A stretch of 64,000 bases of DNA from Callorhinus ursinus (lineage: Eukaryota; Chordata; Mammalia; Carnivora; Otariidae). Below are positions 11,580 to 22,264 of this stretch, piece by piece; the stretch's first letter is position 1, and the number at the start of each line of letters is the position of its first letter. The stretch spans positions 132,035,978 to 132,099,977 of the forward strand of contig NW_020312785.1 in NCBI RefSeq assembly GCF_003265705.1, given 5' to 3'. A program made the translations under genes and the position numbers. The notes under the pieces were generated by a model. It ran no database searches. It was not told where the DNA came from and saw nothing but the letters and a program-made list of their open reading frames with translations.

Positions 11580-12450
11580 TATAGGAATTTAAAAATTTTA
11601 TAAATCTATTATGAAGAGTCAAGCTGAAGAGCAAGAAGCAAAATGACCAACATACATATGAAAATCATTTAACCTTATTTATAATTTAAAAAAGTGGAAA
11701 TGACATTAGGATAGCATCTTTCTCATAAAATTGGTAAAAAAAAATGAAAATATCAATGATGGTAAGGATCATGGACAATGATCGTATTCATATACCGCTG
11801 AGAGGACAAAGTGGTACAACCTGTCTGGGGGGAGATGTGGAATTCAGCAATATTTATCAAATGCTTAAAAAATTCACATACCCAGGGCTCCACCTGGGTG
11901 GCTCAGTTGGTTAGGCGTCCGACTCTTGGTTCAGTTCAGGTCCTGATCTCAGGGTCTCGGGATGGAGCCCTGCATCAGGCTCCAGGCTCAGGGGAGAATC
12001 TGCTTCAGATTCTTTCTCCCTCTCCCTCTGCCCCTCCCACTTGTGTGTGCTCTCTCTTTTTCTCTCTCTCTCTAAAACAAATAAATAAATCTTTAAAAAA
12101 TTCACTTACCCTTTGGATCCCAAATTCCATTTCTATGACTATATCCTAAGAAAATAATTAAGGATGCATGCAAGCATTCAGCTTCAAGAATATACAGCAC
12201 AGTATTTTTTTTATAATAGCAGAAAAGCAGAATCTAAGTTTTTACAATTTCCCCGTTTAGCAAAATATTGTATACCCATATAATGGAATGGGATTTTGGA
12301 CCATTGAAAACTACACTGCAGATTTTTTTTATTGATATAGATACTTGTAGCATATTTTCCATTAAAAAAAGAGGTTACAAAAATGATGGCTTTATTATGG
12401 TAAAAAAGTGTAAAAGGTGAAAAGGTGCATAGGATTCTGACATTGTTAAG
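11580..12450 (+). repeat. L1/HAL1-like LINE 3' region, split by a Can-SINE
   Basis: Blocks such as GGGGGGAGATGTGGAATTCA, CAATATTTATCAAATGCTTA, CCATTTCTATGACTATATCC and ATACCCATATAATGGAATG follow the order of the distal ORF2 and 3' region of old L1 or HAL1 elements. The element is interrupted at 11883 by a SINE with recognisable target-site duplications, which lets the two halves be joined. Confidence 0.65.
11883..12094 (+). mobile_element. Can-SINE, plus, in an L1-like host
   Basis: Head GGGCTCCACCTGGGTGGCTC, body with TCAGGGTCTCGGG, CT-rich tract and AATAAATAAATCTTT tail. Target-site duplications of 16 bp flank it at 11867-11882 and 12095-12110 (AAAAAATTCACaTACC against AAAAAATTCACtTACC, one mismatch). 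Insertion into an A-rich LINE segment fits L1-driven retroposition. Confidence 0.96.
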
Positions 12451-12634
12451 TATTAACTGGGCCAGAGAACTCAGGAACACGGGGCTTTTGCCCTGGCAAG
12501 TTTCCCAATTTCTTTCAGCTTTTCCAAAGAAGAGAAATTCAAGGAAAAATTTCAAATAGTAAACAGAGAACCAATTTATTAACTGGGTCAGTGCCTGAGA
12601 TGATCGTAAGACTTCTCAGTTAAAAGTGAACTGG

Positions 12635-12934
12635 TGGGAGGGGGTGGGAGGCGCCTGGGTGGCTCAGTCAGTTAAGTGTCTGACTCTTGATTTCTGCTCT
12701 GGTCATGACCTCACGGTTGTGAGATCAAACCCTGCATGGAGCTCTGTGCTGGGCATGTAGCCTGTTTGGGTTTCTCTCTTTCCTTCTCCTTAAGCCCCCC
12801 CACCCCCAGAAAGAAGAAAGAAAGAAAGAGAAGGAAGGAAGGAAGGAAGGGAGGAAGGGAGGAAGGAAGGAAGGAAGGAAGGAAGGAAGGAAGGAAGGAA
12901 GGAAGGAAGGAAGGAAGGAAGGAAGGAAGGAAGA
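12635..12934 (+). mobile_element. Can-SINE, plus, with expanded GGAA tail
   Basis: Head GGCGCCTGGGTGGCTCAGTC near 12650, body GTCATGACCTCACGGTTGTG, then a CT-rich tract. Instead of an A-rich tail, AAAGAAAG passes into a long GGAA array. Direct repeats TGAACTGG lie at 12627-12634 and 12935-12942, outside both SINE and array, so the microsatellite arose from the SINE tail. The body resembles an older Can-SINE subfamily than most copies here. Confidence 0.9.
12832..12932. repeat. (GGAA)n microsatellite
   Basis: About 100 bp of GGAA/GGAAGGGA units; 18 perfect GGAA units run without interruption from 12861 to 12932. GGAA is the core ETS-factor site, so long arrays can act as response elements in some cell states; no such role is shown here. 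The array generates Lys/Glu/Gly/Arg and Leu/Pro/Ser open frames that are not genes. Confidence 0.98.
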
Positions 12935-13079
12935 TGAACTGGGAACCTCTGTGGGGCCTCTGCCTCCCCACCACAGCCAAAAAGCAGGGATTTCACTTGG
13001 GCATGCATCCAGACAGAGAGGAGAGTCAGACCTGACTTAGCTTATTGATCTCACTGCAAGGAATGAGAGGACCCAGTGA

Positions 13080-13283
13080 GGGGAGCCTGGGTGGCTCAGT
13101 TGGTTAAGCATGTGCCTTCGGCTCGGGTCATGATCCTCGGGTCCTGGGATAGTGCCCCACGTTGGGCTCCCTGCTCAGCGGAGAGCCTGCTTTTTCCTCT
13201 CCCTCTGTCTGCTGCTCTGCCTACTTGTGCTCTTTCTCTATCTCTCTGTCAAATAAATAAATAAAATCTTTAATTAAAAAAAA
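13080..13283 (+). mobile_element. Can-SINE, plus
   Basis: Head GGGAGCCTGGGTGGCTCAGT, body CTCGGGTCATGATCC and GCTCCCTGCTCAGCGGAGAGC, tail AAATAAATAAATAAAATCTTT then A-rich. No clear target-site duplication could be fixed; the right flank is A-rich and the left is GA-rich. Confidence 0.95.
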
Positions 13284-13496
13284 AAGAAAAGTCAATGAAA
13301 GTAAACTACTGGGACCCACCCTTTAATGACAGTGAAGCGGCCCATTAGCAAACATGACCTCATGATTAACATAGAATTTCATCAGTAGAATTACCTTCCC
13401 TAGGTTGGAGGAGTAGGGAAGGAGGTGTGTGTGCACGTGGGATAAAAGGCAGACCCAGAGCCACAAAGTCCTGCCCATAAGACGTGGTTTCAGTAA

Positions 13497-13870
13497 TCTT
13501 CTGCTGCATAACAAACCACTCCAAAATGCAACTGCTTAAAAACATGATTGCTCACAATGCTGTGGGTTGATGGGGCTCTGATGTACGGTTCTGCCCCATA
13601 CAGTGGACCTGTGCTTACTCATGCAGCTGCATTCAGCTAAGAGCTCAGCTAATGCCAAAGCCTCCAAGTGGACTCCAGGGTCTCACCAGTCATTCAAGAG
13701 TGTTGCCCGAACCTTTTTATGCACAATGACTAGCTTTAAAGTAAAAGCATTCTAGGAAAATAAACCCTGTTCTAAAAATGTGCCTGGGATCCGTCTGACA
13801 TCCAGTGGGACATTCAGACAGAAATGACTGTCATGAAGGAAGAGATCTATCAAGATCCCTAGAAACAAGG
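13497..13870 (-). repeat. MLT1-type MaLR LTR fragment, minus
   Basis: ATCTTCTGCTGCATAACAAA, CCACTCCAAAATGCAACTGC, CACAATGCTGTGGGTTGATG and CTCATGCAGCTGCATTCAGC match the reverse of the 3' half of MLT1 LTRs (which end ..GTTACGCAGCAATAGATAA on their own strand). The 5' half is missing or too diverged to see. Confidence 0.6.
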
Positions 13871-14429
13871 GCAGGAGGAACACTGGCTTGGTGTATGATG
13901 TAGACTAAAAAGAGTTGGAATTGGGCACCCTGGATTGGTTGGTTTGTGTTGTGCATCAAAGACGCAATCACAGGGAAGTCATTTACTATCTCCAGATATT
14001 CGAGAGCCTGGGAGGGGTAGTGTCTCTAGGATCAAAGCCCCAAATAGCAGGGCATCAAGAATAAGAAAATACAGTTCGTAACAACCCCAACAGGCAAGCT
14101 AAGCTCTTGCCAAGCTTCTGTTTGCGTCATGTTTGCTAGGATCCCATTGACAAAAGCAAATCACAAGATCAAGGCAATAGGAGGGGACGGAACAAGGGCA
14201 CGGACGTGGGATATATTGCCATTGAGGGCCATCACTGTAACAGCTCCTGCATAAATAATTCCAAGTGAAAGGATATTTGCCATGGTCAACAATGGTCACC
14301 CTTGGAGTCTAGACTTACACACTGTTTTGTCCTTTTCATCCTATGGATTTTCCTATTTTCAACAATGAATATGCATTATTTTTGTAATAAGAACAAAGCC
14401 AAAATTCATTAACAAATAAATACTACTGT
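13871..14429. other. Mostly unassigned; possible L1 3' end near 14.3 kb
   Basis: The stretch at about 14290-14400 (TTTCATCCTATGGATTTTCC, ACAATGAATATGCATTATTT, TTGTAATAAGAAC) resembles the last bases of old L1/HAL1 elements. The remainder, including the minus frame at 14099-14299, is not recognised. Confidence 0.35.
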
Positions 14430-14960
14430 CTTACATAACCTTCCCCAGAAACTGAAGCTTAAGATGAGGATTCTTGTGCAAGTGATTTAGTGCCCCCATG
14501 AGGAAACCAACCATAAGGGAGTGAGAAAAGCAGGTTAGGGCAGGCGAAGGAGCTGAGCAAGAATGTGATCTCAGCCAAGGTTTAGCCTCAGCCTGAGACC
14601 CCAAGGAGCTCTGCAGGATGAAAGGTGCTGCGGAGCTGTCTCACCATGAGGCAATGATACAGGCTTTTGTACTCCATTTCAGTTAGCCATCAGCTGTGGC
14701 TAACCCCAGGCAGGAAGGCGTAATCTCTTGGGCATCTCCTGGAAATACAGATCCCATAGGGAAGACAAGTTGCTGAAGAAGGGTGCTGCTTTTGGCCCTT
14801 ATTAGGTAAGCTCAGAGCAGTTGAGGGACACGTGCACCCACTCCATAAATGGGCCCAAAATATCTACTACAGCTACTCCAGCTTATTCTAAAGGGCTGTC
14901 TCTGTAACGCCTTACATAACTGCCTCCAATGTCTGTCATACACTCCAACTATGCTCTCTA
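14430..14960. repeat. Unassigned ancient interspersed repeat
   Basis: Blocks such as CCCCCATGAGGAAACCA, CATAAGGGAGTGAG, TTTTGTACTCCATTTCAGTTAGCC and GGGAAGACAAGTTGCTGAAGAA belong to a sequence I recognise as recurring in mammalian genomes, probably an old LTR, but I cannot name the family with certainty. No gene content. Confidence 0.4.
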
Positions 14961-16172
14961 AACAGAAAACAGACATCAAGTAATATATATTGGATGAATC
15001 AAGGGTAAATATGTGAAACACAACATTTCCTTTTTGTGTGTATACCATGTATCCTTAAATATGACTTCAGAAAGTGGGAATCTAGAGAGTATACCAGGAG
15101 ATTATAGAGAAGATATCACTCTTTCTCTTTGCATAGCTCTACAACTGTGATGATAAGGCAGATTTTGCTACACTTTCAAACAAAATTCTCCTCTGGGCTA
15201 AAATCATGCATGAGAAGTTTTAAGGGGGAAGGATCATTTTTTCTAAAGGTTACAGGCCTAAATTATAAACTCAAGTCAATAAGTTAGACGTCTAAAAATT
15301 CTAAAAACAGGGGCAGATAATAAGAGTGCTTTCTCAACCAAAACCACAACCTTCCCTCTGCCACACTCAGAGAAAGCAGCAGAAACTAATCTTTCTCCCC
15401 AAGTGGAAAAATGGGTAATAGAAATCTACCAGCTGCCTTGAATTCTGTGCACTGACAGTATATTTCCATCAATCTCATTTATTTTTGTCTGAAGTCTTAT
15501 TTTCAGGCCATTACATTCAAATACCGAATCAGGCCATATTCACCAAGATGCTCTGGGAGGAGGAAATGCCTTTCATTAGCAGGTATGCTTATTTTCTGGG
15601 TTTTACCATCAATGATGACATGTCTCCACTGAAGGAGGGAGGGATGATGGTTCATAGAATCTTAGGTAAGAAATTTGATAGAGGTTCATAGAAACATGGA
15701 GATGTCTAGAGGTCTCTGCTAGGTGAACTATGGACATGACAGAGAAGGACCTTGTCACAAGGGTTCCAACATCACTAAATGGAGAAATGGACCAGAGAGA
15801 GAGAGAGAGACAAGCATTCCAGCCTGTTATAGTCCAAGTGAGATGGGGTGGGAAGCCAAAGTCCCGCCCACCTACCTTCTTCCCAAACCCTACCCACCTT
15901 CAACAACTAACCTATATAACTGACCAGAAAGAAAACAATTGAGGCCCAGAAAGAAAAAAAGGAAAGGCACACAGCTCTACAGCTAGCTCGAGACAGCCAA
16001 AACTGTAATACAGAAATATTATGACCTTTCCACATCATTGCTCTCAACCATTGATTAAACATAATTTTATTCTTTTCAATATAGGTGAGATGTTTTAGAC
16101 TTTTTTAGAATTTTTTCCATATAAAGCAATGCACAGAACAATAGATTAATAAATCTTTTAACAAATTGTTTC
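14961..16172. other. No gene; minor repeat traces
   Basis: Nothing firm. A GA-rich (GAGA)n patch lies at 15798-15810. The segment 15930-16000 (GAGGCCCAGAAAG, CACACAGCTCTACAGC) may be a short minus-strand MIR. Two overlapping plus frames at 15723-15942 are in different phases and under 71 codons. Confidence 0.45.
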
Positions 16173-17019
16173 TTGTTTGAAATTTGGATAATTCAACTGC
16201 CCTCATTTTTCTCAGGTAAGATTTGCGGGGGGCATATATCTAGCAAACTAATTTTCTGTTTCCAAGCTTCTGGTTCCAATTCCTTCTCTCCACCCTCACT
16301 CTTTCTCCTTCTTCTTTCTCTCTTTCCTTCAATTCCCCTCTCCCCCGCCCCCACTTCTCACACTTCAATTAAAAGCTTGACAGATCAGTCCCTTCCCCTT
16401 CTCGCAGGGGCTCACCACAGGCCATCTGGTCCTGCGATTGCCAAGAGGGGCTGGTGACATCTCTGTGAGATTCTGTGGGATACGAGGAGCCTTTTGAAGA
16501 TGGGCTGCTCTTCCTATGCCTGGGAAGTTGAGGGAGATAGCACTGCACACTGACACTCCCTCCCCCTGAGAAGCTGTCTTTAGAAGAGGGGTGAGATCAG
16601 CAGGGGTCCCCTGATGGGGATCTGCAAGCTGACTCCACCCGGCGGGGGGCAAGGAAGGGAGAGTATTCAAAGCCCTGGGGGCTCCTCCCCTGGGTGTTGC
16701 CCATCATCCAGCTGGCAGGATGCAGCAGCTGCCAATGGACAGGAAGAACATAGTCTAGTTTCTACTCCAAAACCAGAAGTTTCAAGCCAGTTCTAGCTAC
16801 TTCACTCAGAATACTTTAGGAGAAATCCCATTTAATGGTGCATATCTGACTGCTTTGACCTACAAAATGGACAAACCTAATCTCATAGGGGTCTACCTAA
16901 TCTACCCTGTATAATGTCTCTGAATGACAAGGAAATCATGGCAGAAAAAGAAAATCTTTGGAAGACCTCCATTCATCATTTTGACTGCATCAAAATAGTG
17001 ATTCAGTGTATCACTATTA
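16173..17019. other. GC-richer patch, no gene identified
   Basis: Between a CT-rich run (16285-16345) and 16800 the base composition rises and overlapping frames appear on both strands (16173-16457 plus, 16365-16670 minus, 16614-16796 plus). The frames conflict and none has a recognised domain. The CpGs at CACCCGGCGGGG near 16637 are isolated and do not make a CpG island. Confidence 0.4.
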
Positions 17020-17204
17020 ACTCCGTGATAAAGTTTACACTCATCACAGGGGCAAGCAAAGCCCTCTGCAAGTCCTCCGCCTAATTGTCAGTAGTATTCC
17101 TTCCTATTTCCCAGCACCCACCCACCCTGTCCTCTCAACCTTTTCAAACCTTTCTCTTCCTCTGCCTCTTGAAGTTTCAGTGTTAAGTCATAGAAGTTTT
17201 CTTC
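17020..17204 (+). repeat. L2 LINE fragment
   Basis: Contains blocks GCAAAGCCCTCTGCAAGTCC and CACCCTGTCCTCTCAACC, corresponding to the L2 region that codes 'ACKALHDLAPAYLSNLI'-type sequence in the consensus. Short and diverged. Confidence 0.5.
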
Positions 17205-17740
17205 TAACCTATCTCTAATTTATTTGCACATTGCATTTAACTCGTTAGTCTTCTTAAAAACAAACGATAACGTAAGACGTAAGAGTCATAATCAAATAGG
17301 ATGAAGTTGGTATTTATTTCCAGAACTGAATGTTCATTTAAAATTGACATCACAAATTTAAAAGACAATTCTGAGTTTCCGTTCAAACAGTAATACCTTG
17401 CTTGTTCTTCAACCAGTGAAAGGAGAGCTATGTCGGGAATAAATTTCAATGTAGTGCGCTCTTCCATAGGGTTAAAGAAACTGACAATTATGCATTTTCC
17501 AGGGTAATACCACACAGAATCCCTGAGAGGAAAAAACAAATGTTTGCCAGTACCTTCAGTGGGGGTACTCATGTTGGATTTTCCTCCAGGAGTTAATCGG
17601 GTGATTGGTTTTACAGAAAATTGGTGTTTCTGGCACTGTGTCCTTCCATAATAGTGAAGAACTATTTGAATCATGAGCAAATCAGAGCCCACCTGACCTC
17701 CTTGCTAATACTAACATTACAAGGTTATTGGGGCTTGTTA
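17205..17740 (-). other. Unrecognised 151-codon frame in CpG-retaining AT-rich block
   Basis: A minus-strand frame from an ATG near 17692 runs to a TAA at 17237. It encodes no family I recognise; the central part reads RDSVWYYPGKCIIVSFFNPM, and later parts are rich in Leu, Phe and Tyr. On the minus strand a polypyrimidine tract TTTTTTCCTCTCAG precedes GG (near 17520) and an AAGGTATTA follows about 130 bases later, so a cryptic exon could be drawn, but a lone acceptor-donor pair is weak evidence. Several CpGs (GAGCGC, CCCGAC, GAACGG, TTACGTCTTACGTTATCG, AACGAG) persist although the DNA is AT-rich. That fits selective constraint or a recent insertion. A conserved enhancer is at least as likely as a coding exon. 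Confidence 0.25.
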
Positions 17741-18049
17741 GGAACTGCAAACATGTCCACTACAGAGGCCCGGTGTCCTTGACTGTATCCCTTCCCAGAG
17801 CTTCTATAGACCACATGTCCTATGTCACACTCTGACCCTGAAATGATTTATTTCCTGGGCATATGATATGGGATTATTTTCTGGGACATTACTAATAAGG
17901 ACCACCATCTATCATATATTCCCTTCTATCAGAATGTGTACCCCTTCTTCTTTGCACATATCTCTTCTCTTACTTTTTTTCTAATAAACGCTTCCCCCCC
18001 CTTTTTTTTTAACTTTTAGAAAGGCTGAATCAGGGATTGATGAAAACCT
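17741..18049. other. No feature recognised
   Basis: Short unique-looking stretch that ends in homopolymer C and T runs at about 17992-18010. Confidence 0.5.
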
Positions 18050-18500
18050 GTTTTAGTTTGAGTTCCCCCAGACACATGATTCATGCCTTCCTCCTCCCCA
18101 AGACATAGATTCGAGAGCAAGTAGTTTATCTGGGAGGTGATCCCAACAAACATTCATAAGGCAGTGGAGAAGTGAGACAGGTAAGGAAAGAGCCAGAAAG
18201 TGTTCGATATCAATGAAGAGATCCTATGGGCAATTGGAGCTTAAATTGCTGAGGACCTCTGGGAGCAGTGTAGGACACATGCTTCAGAGTTACCCTACCT
18301 GAGGGGTGCAAAGGAAAGGGAATCTATACACTTATCTCCTCAGTCATTGGGGGAGTGGTAAATTCCACAGAAGTTCTGCCTACCTGGCAGAGGAAGACAT
18401 TAAGCAAAATAACTGCTGGCAGTTGGAAGTTAAGGGGATGAGGGCCAGGAGTTGAGAGAGGAGTACGGACAATGTCTGCTACAAAGCTAAAACTCACTTA
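18050..18500. repeat. Probable old LTR-type repeat, family not named
   Basis: Blocks TTTGAGTTCCCCCAGACAC, AAGTAGTTTATCTGGGAGGT, GATCCCAACAAACATTC, GTAGGACACATGCTTCAGAG and AAATAACTGCTGGCAG recur in mammalian genomes as one element. I take it for an antisense ancient LTR, but ends and duplications are not visible. Confidence 0.4.
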
Positions 18501-18760
18501 AGGGAAAAAGAAAAGCAAATGCATCAGGTAAAACAAAGTGAGAAAGATTAATCAGGAAAAAAAAAAAAGCTCTGTTACAGAATCCAGAAGTCTAGTTAAT
18601 CCATTCCTAATTTCCAACATAGAGCATCCACAAATTATACCGAAATGGTACTTGTGGAAAAAGAGGCACTATCCTCCACGTTCTGGTTGAAAATGTGAGC
18701 CTTCATCCCAGTCTTTCACAGTTTTAGTTCCCATCACCTTCCAATTCACACCTCTTTTCT

Positions 18761-18863
18761 TTTTTTTTTAATGTTATTTTATTATGTTATGTTAGTCACC
18801 ATACAATACGTCATTAGTTTTCCATGTCGTGATCCACGCATCATTGTTTTCGTATAACACTCC
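18761..18863 (-). mobile_element. Severely 5'-truncated L1 3' end
   Basis: Only about 100 bp of a carnivore L1 3' UTR remain (TTATGTTAGTCACCATACAA, CGTCATTAGTTTTCCATG, GTATAACAC), with the poly(A) tail seen as a T-run at 18761-18769. Perfect 14-bp target-site duplications CACACCTCTTTTCT flank it at 18747-18760 and 18864-18877. This is a complete, very short retroposition event, probably younger than the surrounding repeats. Confidence 0.92.
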
Positions 18864-18889
18864 CACACCTCTTTTCTTCAGGTAGGCCC

Positions 18890-19080
18890 ATCTCCTTCCT
18901 GTCCAGTGCGCTCATACCAAGCTCATTGTAACCATCATGCCTTCGCTCATGCTGCCCAGGCTACCTGCACTCCTCTCCACATCATGAAAACCTCCCCATC
19001 TTTAAGACCCAACTCGAACCTTCCTCTGCCCGATGAAGTCTTATCAACACTGATTGCTTGCTCCCTCCTCTGCTCTCCTT
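18890..19080 (+). repeat. L2-like LINE fragment
   Basis: CTCATGCTGCCCAGGCTACC, CATCTTTAAGACCCAACTCG and TCTGCCCGATGAAGTCTTAT resemble the L2 3' portion coding region. Too short for subfamily assignment. Confidence 0.45.
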
Positions 19081-19082
19081 GC

Positions 19083-19656
19083 TAGTTGTGGTAGGCAGAA
19101 TAATGGCCCCCAAGAAGTCCATATCTTAATTCCTAAAATCTGTGAATATGTTACTTGGCAGAGGGACTTTGTAGATGTGATTAACCAAGGATTTTGAGAT
19201 GGGGAGATTATTTTGGATTAGCCAAGTGGACCTAATGTATAATCAAAAGTGGCTTTAAGAGACAGAAGAGTGAGAGTCAAAACCAAAACAAAACAAAACA
19301 AAACAAAAAAGCCTGAGGATGTGACCCAATTTGGAAACAGGGTCATGGGTCCTAAACTCAACGAGACCGGTGTCCTTCTAAGATGAGGAGAGACACACAG
19401 GGAGAATACCATTTGATGATGGGGGCAGAGATTGAAAGGATGCATGTAAAAACCAAGTAATGCCAAAGATTGTCAACAACACCAGAAGCTAAGAGAAAGG
19501 TGTGGAATGGATTGTCCCCTATAGCCTTCAGAGAAATCATGGCCTTGCCAACACCTTGATTTTGGACTTCCAGCCTGCAGAATTGTGAGAGAATGCACTT
19601 CTATTGTTTTAATTCACTTCATTTGTACTTTTGCTAACAGCAGCCCTAGGAAACAA
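19083..19656 (+). mobile_element. MLT1-type MaLR LTR
   Basis: Starts TGTGGTAGGCAGAATAATGG and ends GCTAACAGCAGCCCTAGGAAAC, with CTTTGTAGATGTGATTAACC, GGCCTTGCCAACACCTTGAT and TGGACTTCCAGCCTGCAGAA inside: the standard order for MLT1 LTRs. A small (AAAAC)n expansion lies at 19284-19308. The short frames here are repeat-derived. Confidence 0.8.
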
Positions 19657-19677
19657 ATCCACTACATTATGGATTTG

Positions 19678-19800
19678 CTGGGAAGATTAAATGTAATAGT
19701 AGATGTAAAGTCCTTAGACCAGACCCTTGGCATATTGGAAGTGTTAAATAAAGATCAGTTATCATCACTGCTCCATAATTTTTAGCCTTATTATCATTGA
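19678..19800 (+). repeat. MIR SINE 3' half
   Basis: GGAAGATTAAATGTAATAGT, GACCCTTGGCATATTGGAAG and TAAATAAAGATCAGTTATC follow the 3' half of MIR. The MLT1 LTR ends just upstream, so the LTR may have inserted into this MIR. Confidence 0.65.
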
Positions 19801-21186
19801 TTTCAAAAACATTAGTAGAGAGACTATTGGCACTATCTCTTAAGCATCTCATGTGCAAAGATCACTTCTTATACCTCCTCACTGATAATAAATCTTTTTA
19901 AAGTTTCCAGTTTTAACTTCTAATATGAGAGACATATAGAGCTATAGCTCACATAAACAGAGGCTCTTAAGGGTTCTCAATAATATTTTAAAAATGTAAG
20001 CGGTCTTGAGAGCAAAATGCTTGGGAAATTCTAGAAGAGACTCTAAAATTAGAGGCTTTATTTATTTTTAATTATCCAGGCCCTTGGTCTTCCATATGTA
20101 GTTTTCACACAAAATCGATGGTGTCAGCCCTCTGGGGGGGTTGGATTTGGATAGTGATACTCTAAAAAATTATTTTATGCTTTCTTACTACTGGCTGAGG
20201 TAAGAGTATCTAAGTGTATCTTTGTACATTTGTGTGTATAGTTGGGCACAACAATTCCACCACTAAATGACATCCCAGTTGAGACTTGAAGAATGAGCAA
20301 GGGGAAAAATAAGAGTCCAACATGCGCATGTGTCAGAGAAAGTTGAGTTGCAGGGGAAGGAATAGAAATGACATTCACTACAAAGAGTCATGACCCTTGC
20401 AGACAAGCCAGTAACAGAGAGATTCATTCTGAAATTCTCTAACTTCTTTCCCTCTTTTTTTTTTGGTTATTTTAGGAGGCATCAAAATCACTTTTAACAT
20501 TTTGTACAATCCCCAAATCCAGGCAAAACTATCCAGGCAAACATGCCATTGCTTGGACCATGGCAGGGATTTTCTTTTTTGCTCAAGATACCCAGATAAG
20601 AATCCAGAAAGGCAGGTATGGTATCTGAATCTAGTATTCCTCAGCAGAAGGCAAGCCCCGTCATTTTAGAAGAGACTCCAGGGTATCCTATGCTATGTTG
20701 CTCACCATTCACATCCAACCTGAGTCTTTAGAAACCCAAAAAGAGGAGCCCACTTGAACACAGCTAGGCTGTCAAGCAGACAGCTTCTGAATGCTGACCC
20801 AATTCTGACCATTGTGTTTCAGCAGATTAATTTCCCAATAGCCTGAGAACCCCTGGGTAAATGGGGACAAGACACAGCATTCTTTACTTCATGAAGAAAG
20901 TCATTTTGTGCATTCTTAATTCTTTCTTCATGGAAGAACAGAATTTATTATTAGTTGACTCACCCACTTTCTTGCCAGAGAAGAGAGGACACACGAGCTC
21001 TACTAATCCCCAAGCTAATTCCTTGCAGATGTGTTCTCAAAAAGGCCTGAAATATGGACCCTGATTGTCCCTGAGGATTGCCACAGTAACCTGAGAACTC
21101 TACTCAGAGAGCTGGACACTGGAAGGAAGGCTGGAACGGGGGCAGGGGGGAGCCATCTTCATGCAACACCGTAATTTATCATTTTC
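19801..21186. other. No gene or clear repeat
   Basis: About 1.4 kb without recognised elements. Frames at 20175-20378 (minus), 20463-20669 and 20861-21064 (plus) are short and unconnected, and the intervals have no consistent splice signals. Confidence 0.45.
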
Positions 21187-21295
21187 TTTTTTTTTTTTTT
21201 TTTTTAAGATTTCATCCATTCTTTTGACAGAGGGAGACACAAAGAGAGTGGGAACACAAGCAGGGGGAGTGGGAGAGGGAGAAGCAGGCCTCAAG
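21187..21295 (-). mobile_element. Partial Can-SINE, minus
   Basis: A T-run of more than 20 (21187-21207) and AAGATTTCATCCATTCTTTTGAC, then the GA-rich body through GGGAGAAGCAGGCCTC. The tRNA-like head is missing: the element stops about 105 bases from the tail. No flanking duplication was seen, so later deletion is as likely as truncated insertion. Confidence 0.85.
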
Positions 21296-21619
21296 CAATA
21301 GTTCCGCTTTAGCCTCCCTAAACCTCATATTATCATCCCTTTGGCAAGAGAGGCTTTGCCCCTAAATTCAATGGTTTTGATGAGGATGAGGAAAATGATG
21401 ATTAGCTTATTGATCCGTGAAGTATTGTATTTTGCATCGTATTTTTTCTCAACCACTTTTCCATCCTTTAATACTAGGAAGATTCTACAATTTTATGATC
21501 ACTTTCAGTTATTATAAGTCTAGATCTAGGACAGTTCAGTGTCTTCAGCTTAATCAGATGTCTCATCCATTTTCCTCTATATGAAATATTCCTTCATGCC
21601 CCCCTCTTTGTTTAGGACT
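21296..21619. other. No feature recognised
   Basis: Spacer between two minus-strand Can-SINEs, with a GAGGATGAGGAAAATGATG purine patch near 21381. Confidence 0.5.
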
Positions 21620-21633
21620 CTCTCTCCTATTCT

Positions 21634-21826
21634 TTTTTTTAAGGTTTTACTTATTTATTTGACAGAGAGAGCGCACACACAAGAAGGGGGAGTGGCAGGC
21701 AACGGGAGAGGGAGAAGCAGACTCCCCGAGGAGCAGGGAGCCTGATGCAGGACTCCATCCTAGGACCCTGGGATCATGACATGAGCCAAAAGCAGATGCT
21801 TAACCCACTGAGCCACCCAGGCGCCC
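21634..21826 (-). mobile_element. Can-SINE, minus
   Basis: Complete from the T-rich tail to the head (GAGCCACCCAGGCGCCCC at the right end). Target-site duplications of 14 bp are CTCTCTCCTATTCT at 21620-21633 and CTCTCCCCTATTCT at 21829-21842 (one mismatch). Confidence 0.96.
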
Positions 21827-21939
21827 CTCTCTCCCCTATTCTACAGAAAAAAACAAACAAAAAACATGCAACATAGCCCACTAAGCTAAAGATATTTTTA
21901 TAACGTAAAGGTTTCTTCCCCAGTCTCTTGATTTTTCAT

Positions 21940-22045
21940 TTGTGTCTAATTTATTCACTGCTGGCTCCCAGGCACCTAGTACAGTACCTGCCAGAGATGG
22001 TGCTCAACAGATATTTACTGAACCAGTAATTGACTGAATGTCCCA
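21940..22045 (+). repeat. L2 LINE 3' end
   Basis: GGCACCTAGTACAGTACCTG, then GTGCTCAACAGATATTTACTG and TGACTGAATG correspond to the L2 3' terminus with its TGAATG iteration. Confidence 0.7.
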
Positions 22046-22264
22046 GACCAGCAAAAGAATGTGGCCGGGGAACGGAGGAGGTTAGCAGAGCCAGTGTGGT
22101 AGCCCACACTTAGTAAGCCCTGGAAGGAGTGTCAGCCCACCAATTCTTTTTCAGCTTCACTTGGATTATGGGGCCAGTAACAACCCCACCCCCCATGTTA
22201 TTTTACCTTTTTTCCCTCAGTCTTAGGTTCTAGTTTCTAATCATAGGGAAAGTCAGGCTGAATA

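Noticed and set aside
12711..13035. Lys/Glu/Gly-rich and Leu/Pro/Ser-rich frames as repeat proteins
   Set aside because: They translate the GGAA array in a SINE tail on opposite strands.
17205..17740. Endogenous non-retroviral virus sequence
   Set aside because: Considered because of the intact AT-rich frame, but nothing in it matched any viral protein family I know; left as unassigned.
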